Positions 53,514 to 61,732 of a stretch of DNA of 64,000 bases are shown piece after piece. The position numbers were made by a program, and so were the translations under genes. The first letter of the stretch is position 1. Each line of letters begins with the position of its first letter. Source of the stretch: JACCTI01 sp051005695 (lineage in GTDB: Bacteria > Verrucomicrobiota > Verrucomicrobiia > Chthoniobacterales > UBA10450); contig JBPCJC010000028.1 in assembly GCA_051005695.1 (NCBI GenBank), forward strand, positions 1 to 64,000, given 5' to 3'. The notes below the pieces were generated by a model. That model saw nothing but the letters and a program-made list of their open reading frames with translations. It was not told the DNA's origin and did not search any database.

Positions 53514-54506
53514 TTATTGCACCGCGCGCGTGGTCATCGAGGTGGCCATCGTTTTCAAAAGCAATTGCGCGAGCAGGTTCGCCAAAATCGTGATCATGAA
53601 AAGGACGAGCCCGATTTCGAAGAGCGCTTGCAGGTAAAGATCGGTCGTCGCTTCGGTGAACTCATTCGCGATCACACTCGCCAAAGTGTAACCGGGCGCG
53701 AAGAGCGACGCTTTGATTTGCGGTGTGTTTCCGATGACCATCGTCACCGCCATGGTTTCGCCGAGTGCGCGTCCGAGCCCGAGGATGATCGCGCCGAACA
53801 ATCCGCGTCGCGCATAACTCAGGACCGCGATCCGCGTCACTTCCCAGCGGGTCGCGCCGAGCGCGTAGGCGGCTTCGCGTTGCAGGTTCGGCACGCTCCG
53901 CAAAATCTCGCGCGAAACCGAAGTGATGATCGGCAGAATCATGATCGCGATGATGATTCCGCCGGCGAACATGCTCACGCCGTAGATCGGTCCGGTGAAA
54001 AACGGCGTCCATCCGAAGGCACTTTTGAGAAACGGAAACGGATGTGCTCGCAGCCATGGGATCATCACGAAGATGCCCCACAATCCCAAAATGACGCTCG
54101 GGATCGCGGCCAGCATTTCGATCAGACTAACGAGTGGTTGGCGAATCCAAAGTGGTGCGAGCTCAGTGAGGTAGATTGCAGTCGCGATACTCAAGGGCAC
54201 CGCGATGACGAGCGCGAGCAACGACGAAACCACCGTTCCATAGATGAACGGCAATGCGCCGAATTGCTCGGCCACCGGATCCCAAGTCGAAGTAGTTAGA
54301 AACGAGAAACCGAAGCGCTGGATTGCTTGAAACGAGCCGCGTGCGAGTTGCCATCCAACGAGGAATACCAACGCCACCACCGCCAGAGCCATCGCGAGCG
54401 TAAGCCACTCGAACGCGCGATCGCCGAAGCGCGATGGCGGTTTCATCTTTAAAACCGCGCGCATCGGAGTGGGCGCGGCTGTGGTTGGACTCATTACCAC
54501 CGGCAT
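53514..54506 (-). CDS. pstC: Phosphate ABC transporter permease PstC
   Basis: This 330-residue protein has a long N-terminal polar segment and then about six helices (WLTLAMALAVVALVFLVGW first). The EAA loop (RSVPNLQREAAYALGATRWE) and LPIITSVSREIL are typical of PstC. Start ATG at 54506; MSPTT at 54494 is an alternative. It is second in the pstSCAB-phoU unit. Confidence 0.93.
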   Translation of the reverse strand: MPVVMSPTTAAPTPMRAVLKMKPPSRFGDRAFEWLTLAMALAVVALVFLVGWQLARGSFQAIQRFGFSFLTTSTWDPVAEQFGALPFIYGTVVSSLLALVIAVPLSIATAIYLTELAPLWIRQPLVSLIEMLAAIPSVILGLWGIFVMIPWLRAHPFPFLKSAFGWTPFFTGPIYGVSMFAGGIIIAIMILPIITSVSREILRSVPNLQREAAYALGATRWEVTRIAVLSYARRGLFGAIILGLGRALGETMAVTMVIGNTPQIKASLFAPGYTLASVIANEFTEATTDLYLQALFEIGLVLFMITILANLLAQLLLKTMATSMTTRAVQ

Positions 54507-54554
54507 GAATGTTCGATCGGTTGTGGCTTGGCTAAACGCGGAAGTCCTTGCCGA

Positions 54555-55574
54555 TTACATCTTGATTTCGGAAACCCGCTTCAGCGCACGGTCGCGCAGG
54601 GCGGAAGGAAGCGGCGCATAATCCAAATCCTTGGCCATATCTTCGCCCTTGGTCAACGCCCATTTTAAGAACTCGACCATCTTCTTGCCTTTGGTCGCGT
54701 CCTTTTGCTCCGCGTAAACTAGCAGCCAGGTCGCGCCCGCGATCGGGTAAGCATCCTTGCTCGCAGCATTGGTCATCGAGAAACGAAAATCATCCGGCAC
54801 TTCCGCACCCGCCATCGCGGCGGTGACCGATTCAATCGTCGGTTTCACCAGGGTCCCCGCGGAATTCTTCACCTCCGCGTAGGCCATCTTATTCTGGACC
54901 GCGTAGATCAACTCCACATAACCTAGCGCTCCAGGAGTTTGCTTCACCTGGCCGGCGACACCTTCGTTCCCCTTGCCACCGAGGCCGATCGGCCAATTCA
55001 CCGAGGTGTTTGTCCCGACTTTCGATTTCCATTCGCCGCTCACTTTGCTCAGGTAATCGGTGAAGATGAAACTGGTGCCGCTGCCATCCGAGCGATGCAC
55101 CACTACGATCTCCTGATCGGGAAGTTTCACCCCGGAGTTGAGCGCGGCGATCTTAGGATCATTCCAGTTCTTGATTTCGCCCAGGTAGATGCCCGCGATG
55201 GTTGCGCCATCCAACTTCAAAGCTGGATCGCCCGGCAGGTTATAAGTCATGACGACCGCGCCAGCCACAGTCGGGATGTGCAACACTTTGCCCGGCGCTT
55301 TCGCGAGATTCTCATCAGACATCGGACCATCAGACGCTCCGAAGTCCACCGTCTGCGCCATAATTTGCTTCTGCCCGCCGCCCGAGCCGATCGACTGGTA
55401 ATTGAAGCGCACCGAAGGATCGACCTTCGCGTATTCATCGAACCACTTGGAGTAAATCGGATACGGGAAGGTGGCGCCCGCGCCATTGATCGTCATCTGC
55501 GCGGAGGCAGACTCAGCGCAAAGAGCGAGAACGGAGACGGAACAGACTTTAAATAGCCAGGCAGGGAGTTTCAT
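54555..55574 (-). CDS. pstS: Phosphate-binding protein PstS
   Basis: This 339-residue periplasmic receptor has a signal peptide (MKLPAWLFKVCSVSVLALCA ... SASAQ) and the phosphate-ligand motifs NGAGATFPYPIYSKW, SIGSGGGQKQI, DFGASDGPM and HRSDGSGTSF. The ATG at 55574 gives the family signal peptide; upstream codons would lie in the promoter. A PHO box ends 50 bases upstream. It captures phosphate for PstCAB. Confidence 0.96.
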   Translation of the reverse strand: MKLPAWLFKVCSVSVLALCAESASAQMTINGAGATFPYPIYSKWFDEYAKVDPSVRFNYQSIGSGGGQKQIMAQTVDFGASDGPMSDENLAKAPGKVLHIPTVAGAVVMTYNLPGDPALKLDGATIAGIYLGEIKNWNDPKIAALNSGVKLPDQEIVVVHRSDGSGTSFIFTDYLSKVSGEWKSKVGTNTSVNWPIGLGGKGNEGVAGQVKQTPGALGYVELIYAVQNKMAYAEVKNSAGTLVKPTIESVTAAMAGAEVPDDFRFSMTNAASKDAYPIAGATWLLVYAEQKDATKGKKMVEFLKWALTKGEDMAKDLDYAPLPSALRDRALKRVSEIKM

Positions 55575-55623
55575 AGCGAGCTTAGCCTCGCCGACACCTC
55601 CTTCGATGGTCAAAAGCTTTACT

Positions 55624-55641
55624 GTGACAATCCTGTGACAG
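55624..55641 (-). promoter_or_regulatory. PHO box upstream of pstS
   Basis: CTGTCAC-AGGA-TTGTCAC on the minus strand is an almost ideal PhoB box (two 7-mers, 4-base spacer), 50 bases before the pstS start. It is the clearest of the sites here and, lying before a known Pho-regulon gene, anchors the reading of the others. Confidence 0.85.
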
Positions 55642-55643
55642 GA

Positions 55644-55940
55644 TCACGCGATCGCCCGCAAGAACTCGCTTAAACTTCCAATGCATTCGACCAGAGAAAT
55701 GGCGGCGACCAGAGCGAGCACTCCGAAAAAGCATGCCTCGACGATGAAGCTAATGCGCGCTTCCTCGCGAAGCAGGCCACGCGAGTCGCTATTGCTGCGT
55801 GGGCTCGTTTCTTTTCGATCGCCGGAGCCGGCACCGTCCAATTTGTGACTCAAGTAACCGTAATCGATCAGAGGAGAGCTATAAACGCGGCGATTGCGAT
55901 TCCGTTCACCTTCACTAGGCAATGAGTGGATTGGTTTCAT
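55644..55940 (-). CDS. Small C-tail-anchored membrane protein, unknown
   Basis: This 98-residue protein has a polar, Ser/Arg-rich N-terminal half (PSEGERNRNRRVYSSP) and one C-terminal hydrophobic helix (FIVEACFFGVLALVAAISLV, about 65-84). I do not recognise the family. Position just upstream of pstS, on its strand, suggests a link with phosphate response, though the PHO-box sits between them. Confidence 0.55.
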   Translation of the reverse strand: MKPIHSLPSEGERNRNRRVYSSPLIDYGYLSHKLDGAGSGDRKETSPRSNSDSRGLLREEARISFIVEACFFGVLALVAAISLVECIGSLSEFLRAIA

Positions 55941-56046
55941 AAGAGGTAGTTGGGTTAGCTAACGCCAGTGAAGTAAGCGGGAAGCAGGGCCCCGTCATGT
56001 GACGAACCGTGAACAGTAGATGGCAAACCCGCGGCGCTCGTTGGCC

Positions 56047-56793
56047 TCAGGTCGGGCGCAGGCGATAACCGGACCCCCGGACAGTCTCGACGAGGTAAGC
56101 CGCTTTCCCCAACTTCCCGCGCAGTCGCCTGATGTGCGTGTCGATCGTCCGGCTTTCCACTCCCAACTCGGAGTGGCCACGAGCTTCACCCAATAACATC
56201 TCGCGACTCTGCACTTGGCCCGGCTGCTTAACCAACGCTTGCAGGAGTTTGAATTCCACCGCCGTCAGATGGATGCTCCGATTTTCCACCGCGACATGGC
56301 AACGCGCCGGATCGACCCGAATCGGTCCTTGCACCAGATGTTCTTCGGCGGTTGTTCGGACTCCGCGACGCAGCACCGCCATCGCCCGAAGCACAATCTC
56401 ACGCGGATTGCAGGGCCTGCCGATGCAGTCGTCAGCTCCAGCTTCCAGAGCTGCGATCCGATCGTTCGTCTCGTTCGACGCATTGACGATGATAATGGGA
56501 ATACGTCCCGTCCCATGATCCGCCTTCAGTGTTCGGCAAAGGTAAATCGCGTCCGTCCGCTTCTTCAAATCGAGAATCACTAGTGACGGCCACTCCGTCT
56601 GCGCTCGTGTCAGCCCTTCCTCCATCGTGTCCGAGCCACTGGTTTCGAAACCAGTCTCTTGCGTCAGGCGCGCGGAAAGTGAACCGATCGCCTGCTCGCC
56701 GCCATCGGAGACGATCAGGACGCGATAGCGCGGCGGGTTGTTCGGGTCCGTCGCGGCTACTTCATCCATAGCAGGTAACGAAGAATTCTGCAT
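56047..56793 (-). CDS. Atypical OmpR-family response regulator
   Basis: This 248-residue protein has a receiver (about 22-138) and a winged helix (about 150-248, LTAVEFKLLQALVKQPGQVQ, DTHIRRLRGKLGKAAYLVET). The receiver keeps the phospho-acceptor Asp (VILDLKKR), but the acidic pair after beta-1 reads VSDGGEQ, with one Asp only, and the invariant Lys (K-P) reads GRPCNPRE. It may work without classical phosphorylation. The DNA-binding part resembles that of the PhoB-like gene, and a PHO box precedes it, so both regulators could read related sites. Confidence 0.85.
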   Translation of the reverse strand: MQNSSLPAMDEVAATDPNNPPRYRVLIVSDGGEQAIGSLSARLTQETGFETSGSDTMEEGLTRAQTEWPSLVILDLKKRTDAIYLCRTLKADHGTGRIPIIIVNASNETNDRIAALEAGADDCIGRPCNPREIVLRAMAVLRRGVRTTAEEHLVQGPIRVDPARCHVAVENRSIHLTAVEFKLLQALVKQPGQVQSREMLLGEARGHSELGVESRTIDTHIRRLRGKLGKAAYLVETVRGSGYRLRPT

Positions 56794-56832
56794 ACGCGCT
56801 TTACAAATCTGAAACGAGAATGCGGCAACCAG

Positions 56833-56850
56833 ATGACAACGTGGTTACAG
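56833..56850 (-). promoter_or_regulatory. PHO-box-like site upstream of the atypical regulator
   Basis: CTGTAAC-CACG-TTGTCAT on the minus strand, two 7-mers at the 11-base period, 40 bases before the regulator ATG at 56793. Confidence 0.65.
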
Positions 56851-56901
56851 TTGAGTGACTTTGAGTGAGGTAGCCATTACTCGGACGAAGTTTGCGGCAA
56901 A

Positions 56902-56930
56902 CTGACACATTGCTGTCACTCAAATTTCAC
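56902..56930 (+). promoter_or_regulatory. Triple PHO-box-like array upstream of the TonB/outer-membrane operon
   Basis: Three 7-mers with 4-base spacers, CTGACAC (56902), CTGTCAC (56913) and ATTTCAC (56924), make a tandem array like those of strong Pho promoters. It lies 72 bases before the ATG at 57003. Confidence 0.75.
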
Positions 56931-57002
56931 AATCCTTAAATTGCCTGAGTTATCCAAGGCATGGGATAAATCACGTAGCCTGCTTTCGCGCAGGTCCGCG
57001 CC

Positions 57003-58703
57003 ATGTTTGCCACTTCCGAGAAGTTCCTTCCGCCTGCCCGCGGCCTGTTCCGCGCCTCGCTCTTGCTGCTCGGTTTTGCAGCAATCGCCAGCTCCGAACC
57101 GTGCCTGGGAAGGCCGACCGAGGTTCCTGCAGAATTGCCCGTAGGCAGTTCGTCCCCCGACCCTGCGGTCACTCCCGCGATCCCGGCAGCAAATCCGCCG
57201 GCCCCACAGTCCGTGCAAACGCTCTTCATTCGAGAGTATCGCGTCCAGGGAGCGCATAAGCTCGGCAAGCTCGAGATCGAACAGGCGGTCTACCCCTACC
57301 TTGGGCCGGGGCGCACCGAACAGGATGTGGAGGGAGCGCGCACCGCTCTCGAAAAGGCATACAAGGACAAGGGCTACCAGGCTGCCGGCGTCCAAATTCC
57401 TCCCCAACAAGCGCGCCATGGTATCGTGTTCCTCCGAGTAAACGAAGGCGTCGTTGGGCGTTTGCGCGTCACCGGCTCTCGCTATTTCTCGCTCAAGCAG
57501 ATCAAGCGGAATTCCCCTTCGCTCTCTGAAGGGCGTGTAGTCGATTTCAATGCCGTCACCAAGGACATCGTAGGTTTGAATCAACTGCCCGACCGCCAAG
57601 TAACTCCAGCGCTTCGGGCAGGTCTGGAGCCAGGGACGGTTGATATCGATCTCAACGTGAAAGACAAGTTGCCGATCCACGGCAGCGTCGAGTTAAACAA
57701 CCGCTACAGCGCCGATACGACGGAGCTGCGGATTAACGGCTCATTTAGTTACGGCAACCTCTGGCAGCTCGGCCACACCATCGGCGCCAGCTTTCAGGTC
57801 TCTCCCCTCGACCTCAGCGAAGTCAAAGTCTTCACCGGTTATTACCTGGCACGGTTTGCCGGCGTGCCGTGGTTCAGCCTTCTGGTCTCTGGCACCAAGC
57901 AGGACAGCAACGTCAACACTTTAGGCGGCATCGGCGTCGTCGGTAACGGCGAAGTCATTGGCGGGCGCGCGATTCTCACCCTGCCGATGGGGAAGGACTT
58001 CTTTCATTCGATTACCTTCGGACTCGATTATAAACACTTTAACCAGGACGTGACGCTGACTGGCTCCGCCCTCAAGACGCCAGTTACCTATTATCCCTTT
58101 TCGATTGCCTACGGAGCCACCTGGGTCGGCAAGAGCAGCACTACCGAACTCAACGCCAGCGTGGTCTATCATCCCCGCGGTCTCGGGAGCAACGAAGCGG
58201 AGTTCGACTTCAATCGCTTCCGCGCGGGCGGCAGCTTCTTTTACTTCCGGGGCGATCTCGCGCAAACCCGCGAACTGCCGGCCGGCCTCCAACTCTTCGG
58301 CAAATTGCAGGGGCAGGTGGCTGACCAGCCGTTGCTGAATAGCGAGCAATTCAGCGGGGGCGGACTTGGAACCGTCCGCGGTTACCTGGAATCGGAGACG
58401 CTGGGTGACAACGCCATCTTCGCCTCACTCGAATTGCGATCGCCTTCGGTCATTTCGCGCAGCAAGGATAAGCAAAATGAATGGCGCTTCTACGGATTTG
58501 TTGAGGGCGGCGCAGTGACCTTGAACGAGCCACTGCCTCAGCAGGAGTCCGGCTTCGTCCTCGCGAGTCTTGGAGTCGGCACCCGTTTCCGAGTCTTACA
58601 GCATCTCAACGGCTCTCTCGACTTAGGAGTGCCGCTGAGCAGCCAAATACAAACCAGCGCGTTGGATCCTCGCCTGACCTTCCGTCTATGGGGCGACTTC
58701 TAG
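57003..58703 (+). CDS. TpsB/ShlB-FhaC-like outer-membrane transporter
   Basis: This 566-residue protein has a leader (MFATSEKFLPPARGLFRASL) with a possible long signal peptide, a Pro-rich linker, a POTRA_2-type domain (about 77-155, FIREYRVQGAHKLGKLEIEQ), a second POTRA-like part (VGRLRVTGSRYFSLKQIKRN) and a C-terminal 16-strand-type barrel (about 220-566) ending in Phe (RLTFRLWGDF). TpsB proteins secrete a partner TpsA exoprotein, but none is adjacent. It is the first gene after the triple PHO box. The next gene starts 10 bases on. Confidence 0.87.
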   Translation: MFATSEKFLPPARGLFRASLLLLGFAAIASSEPCLGRPTEVPAELPVGSSSPDPAVTPAIPAANPPAPQSVQTLFIREYRVQGAHKLGKLEIEQAVYPYLGPGRTEQDVEGARTALEKAYKDKGYQAAGVQIPPQQARHGIVFLRVNEGVVGRLRVTGSRYFSLKQIKRNSPSLSEGRVVDFNAVTKDIVGLNQLPDRQVTPALRAGLEPGTVDIDLNVKDKLPIHGSVELNNRYSADTTELRINGSFSYGNLWQLGHTIGASFQVSPLDLSEVKVFTGYYLARFAGVPWFSLLVSGTKQDSNVNTLGGIGVVGNGEVIGGRAILTLPMGKDFFHSITFGLDYKHFNQDVTLTGSALKTPVTYYPFSIAYGATWVGKSSTTELNASVVYHPRGLGSNEAEFDFNRFRAGGSFFYFRGDLAQTRELPAGLQLFGKLQGQVADQPLLNSEQFSGGGLGTVRGYLESETLGDNAIFASLELRSPSVISRSKDKQNEWRFYGFVEGGAVTLNEPLPQQESGFVLASLGVGTRFRVLQHLNGSLDLGVPLSSQIQTSALDPRLTFRLWGDF

Positions 58704-58713
58704 GAAGAGAACG

Positions 58714-60618
58714 ATGATAACGAACGACCCGCATACGACCATGTCCTTAGTAACAAAACGCGCTTCTCTACCGTGGCGTCGCGGCCTCCTCCTTGGTGTA
58801 ACTCTCCTGTTCCTTTGCTCGAATTCCGCCTTCGCCTGGTGGAATAAGAGTTGGACGATCCGGAAGAAAATCACGGTCGACACCAGCGCCAAGGGAGCGG
58901 CGATCACGGACCCAATCGGAGGGACGGTGGTTCTGGTTCGGCTCCCGGAAGGGGCCTTTCAATTTGCCGTCGCGAAGGAAGATGGAAGCGATCTGCGCTT
59001 CGTCGCGGAGGACGACAAAACGCCACTTACTTTCCACTTGGAGAAGTTCGACTCGCTGATGGGTGAAGCCTTCGCCTGGGTCAAAGTCCCGGAGGTAAAG
59101 GCCAATGGTCAGACCAGCTTCTGGATGTATTACGGTGACCAAGGGACCACCGAATCAGTGAACGATCCGAAGGGAACCTACGATGCCGACACGATGCTGG
59201 TTTACCATTTCGCGGAGCGCGCAGCTCCTCCGGCCGACGCCACCAAGAACGGCAACAACGCGAGCAACGCCGGCGCTCCAGTCGACGGGTCAATGATTGG
59301 CGGCGGCGCGCGCTTTGTAGGTGGAACTCCGATCACAATTCCCGCGTCGCCGTCCCTAGCCTGGAACGATGGCGGGACCGCGACCATCTCAGCCTGGATT
59401 AAGCCAGTTACTCTTTCGCCGGGCGCGGTTTTCTTAAGCCGCCAGGAGGGCGCAAACGTCTTCGCCATGGGCATCGATAACGGCGTGCCTTTTGTTCAGG
59501 TAAATGGTCAGCGCACGGCCGCGGGTGCGCCGATGGCGGTGAATTCCTGGCATCATTTCGCGATGGTCGCCGGAAGCGGCAAGGTTACGCTCTACCTCGA
59601 TGGCGAAGAATACGGAACCATCGCCGCTCCGCTTCCAGCTCTCAATTCCCCGATCCTGCTCGGCGGAGAAAACGAGACCGCCTTTTCCGGCGAGATGGAC
59701 GAGCTGGAAATTTCGCGCGTCGCGCGTTCGCCCGGCTCGATGAAGTTTGCTAGCTACAGTCAGGGCGGCGAAAAGGCCGGCAAACTCCTTTCGTTAGGCC
59801 AGGACGAGCAGAAGCATAGCTGGTTCAATGGCGGCGGCACCATGGCCGTGCTTGTCGGCTCGCTCACAGTCGATGGTTGGATTGTCATCATCGTCCTCCT
59901 CATCATGGCTTGTGGCAGTTGGGGGGTCATGGTCCACAAGATCCGTTATCTAAACGCGATCAGCAAAGGTAACGCGCTTTTCATGAAACAATGGAAGCAC
60001 GTCGCCGAAGATCTCACGGTGCTGGATGACGGCGATGCCGAGTCATTTCGCAGCATGGGCGGCCGCGTCGGCGCGGAAGGCCAGCGCGCGATGCGCAACG
60101 CCTCCGTTTATCGCATCTACCATCTGGGCGTGGAAGAAATCCGGCACCGCATCGAAGAAGATAACGCGCGCGAAGGTAATCGCAGAGGCCTCGCGGGTCG
60201 GTCGATCCAGGCAATCCGTGCTACCCTCGATGGCGGTTTGGTGCGCGAAACGCAAAAGATCAATCGCCTCCTAGTTCTACTGACGATCTGCATTTCCGGC
60301 GGCCCGTTTCTCGGTCTTCTAGGCACTGTTATCGGCGTCATGATCACCTTCGCGGCGATCGCCGCCGCGGGTGATGTAAACGTAAATGCCATCGCTCCGG
60401 GAATCGCGGCGGCCTTGCTCGCAACTGTCGCCGGTCTGGCCGTCGCCGTCCCGGCGCTCTTTGGTTACAACTACATTATCTCGCGAGTGAAGGATGCGAA
60501 GGATGACATGCATATCTTCATCGATGAGTTCGTGACCAAGATGGCGGAGTTCTACCGCGAAAATCCCGAGCCCTACCGACGCCAGCCGGAGCTCTTCCAG
60601 GAAACCGCAAGTCGCTAA
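58714..60618 (+). CDS. DUF2341-LamG-ExbB/TolQ fusion protein
   Basis: This 634-residue protein has an N-terminal signal (about residue 40), a DUF2341 region (WWNKSWTIRKKITVDTSAKG, about 42-150), a LamG/concanavalin-like domain (about 160-350, AWIKPVTLSPGAVFLSRQEG, WHHFAMVAGSGKVTLYLDG), a transmembrane helix (GWIVIIVLLIMACGSWGVM, about 388-407) and an ExbB proton-channel core (about 520-610, ISGGPFLGLLGTVIGVMITF). The glycan-type sensor thus sits periplasmic, fused to the proton channel. The ATG at 58714 or 58741 may be the start. ExbD follows 13 bases on. Confidence 0.88.
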   Translation: MITNDPHTTMSLVTKRASLPWRRGLLLGVTLLFLCSNSAFAWWNKSWTIRKKITVDTSAKGAAITDPIGGTVVLVRLPEGAFQFAVAKEDGSDLRFVAEDDKTPLTFHLEKFDSLMGEAFAWVKVPEVKANGQTSFWMYYGDQGTTESVNDPKGTYDADTMLVYHFAERAAPPADATKNGNNASNAGAPVDGSMIGGGARFVGGTPITIPASPSLAWNDGGTATISAWIKPVTLSPGAVFLSRQEGANVFAMGIDNGVPFVQVNGQRTAAGAPMAVNSWHHFAMVAGSGKVTLYLDGEEYGTIAAPLPALNSPILLGGENETAFSGEMDELEISRVARSPGSMKFASYSQGGEKAGKLLSLGQDEQKHSWFNGGGTMAVLVGSLTVDGWIVIIVLLIMACGSWGVMVHKIRYLNAISKGNALFMKQWKHVAEDLTVLDDGDAESFRSMGGRVGAEGQRAMRNASVYRIYHLGVEEIRHRIEEDNAREGNRRGLAGRSIQAIRATLDGGLVRETQKINRLLVLLTICISGGPFLGLLGTVIGVMITFAAIAAAGDVNVNAIAPGIAAALLATVAGLAVAVPALFGYNYIISRVKDAKDDMHIFIDEFVTKMAEFYRENPEPYRRQPELFQETASR

Positions 60619-60630
60619 GTCCACCACACC

Positions 60631-61032
60631 ATGCAAATCCAGGACGAAAAGCCATACGATGACATCAATATTACCCCGATGTTGGATTTGGCCTATGTGC
60701 TTCTAGTCATCTTTATCTTGATGACGACCGCCTCCGTCCAGGGAACGAAAGTTAATCTTCCGAAAGCGAGTAGCTCACCTAGCCTGGCGAAACCGAAGAC
60801 CAAGTCGATCACGGTTAATAACGAAGGCAAAATCTTTCTCGATACCATTCCGGTTTCTCTCGCCGAACTCGAGCAACGCCTCGGCCAGCAAAAAGCACAG
60901 ACACCTGACCTGCCAGTGGTTTTGCGCGGTGACAGCCGGACGCAGTACCAAGGCGTAATGGATGTCCTTGATGTTATCGGGCGGGTCGGCATCACCCAAG
61001 TGGGATTGGCGACTAAGCCGCAAGGAAAGTAG
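60631..61032 (+). CDS. exbD: ExbD/TolR biopolymer transport protein
   Basis: This 133-residue protein has one N-terminal helix with the essential proton-carrying Asp19 (ITPMLDLAYVLLVIFILM), then a periplasmic domain (PVVLRGDSRTQYQGVMDVLD). With the ExbB fusion it forms the proton-driven motor that energises TonB. Short gaps on both sides place it in the same operon. Confidence 0.93.
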   Translation: MQIQDEKPYDDINITPMLDLAYVLLVIFILMTTASVQGTKVNLPKASSSPSLAKPKTKSITVNNEGKIFLDTIPVSLAELEQRLGQQKAQTPDLPVVLRGDSRTQYQGVMDVLDVIGRVGITQVGLATKPQGK

Positions 61033-61050
61033 CGATTTCCACCTATCGAG

Positions 61051-61713
61051 ATGCGAGGCGAGGAAGAAGAACCGAAGGCGCGCAGTTTCCTCCAGCGCTA
61101 TGGGCTAATGCTCGGAGCGGGGGCCTTCCTTATTCTTGGAGTTGGATTCCTGGCGAGCAAGCTGACCTCTGGGGAAGGCTCGGTCCATCGGGCCGCGCCG
61201 ATGGTAGTTGTAAGTCTGCCGCCGCCGCCGGCGCCTACTCCGCCGCCGATCGAGCAGCCGAAGATCGTTGAGCAGGAGCAGACTTTTGTTCCAGAGGACA
61301 AACCAGTCGAGGCGCCGCCGCCGGACGAGCCGCCGATCGGCACGAACATTAAAGGCGATGGCAGCAACGATAGCTTCGGCTTGGGTAACAAAGGAGGTAA
61401 TGGCCGACTCGGCGGCAACTCCGATCGCGGGAGTCGCTTCGGCGCGTATGCCGGTCAGGTGCAATCCCGGATCGCTGACGCCTTGCGCAACAATCGCCGC
61501 ACCCGCGACGCTAACCTAAGCGTGAAAGTGCGCATTTGGCCGGACGTGAGCGGCCGAATCACGCGCGCCCAACTCGCCAGCTCCTCCGGCGATCCGAGCC
61601 TCGATGCGGCCATCGAAAACGAAGTGCTCAATGGTTTGCAACTAAGCGAACCGCCGCCTGCGGGCATGCCTACTCCGATCCTCCTGCGCCTCTCCGCCCG
61701 GCGGCCTAACTAA
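61051..61713 (+). CDS. TonB-family energy transducer
   Basis: This 220-residue protein has an N-terminal membrane helix (YGLMLGAGAFLILGVGFLA, about 17-35), a Pro-rich spacer (SLPPPPAPTPPPIEQPKIVE) and a Gly/Asn-rich linker before a TonB/TolA C-terminal domain (about 130-220, AYAGQVQSRIADALRNNR ... VRIWPDVSGRITRAQLASS). It should pass energy to an outer-membrane protein of this operon. The stop lies at a GCCTAACTAA site of the dispersed-motif type. The gap to the porin is 19 bases. Confidence 0.87.
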   Translation: MRGEEEEPKARSFLQRYGLMLGAGAFLILGVGFLASKLTSGEGSVHRAAPMVVVSLPPPPAPTPPPIEQPKIVEQEQTFVPEDKPVEAPPPDEPPIGTNIKGDGSNDSFGLGNKGGNGRLGGNSDRGSRFGAYAGQVQSRIADALRNNRRTRDANLSVKVRIWPDVSGRITRAQLASSSGDPSLDAAIENEVLNGLQLSEPPPAGMPTPILLRLSARRPN

Positions 61714-61732
61714 CCCAATTCGCCTTATCCAC

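Noticed and set aside
55970..56030. Possible PHO box near 55990-56020 upstream of the 55940 small gene
   Set aside because: CTGTTCA-CGGT-TCGTCAC is too far from the consensus to call; the better match keeps a 10-base, not an 11-base, period.
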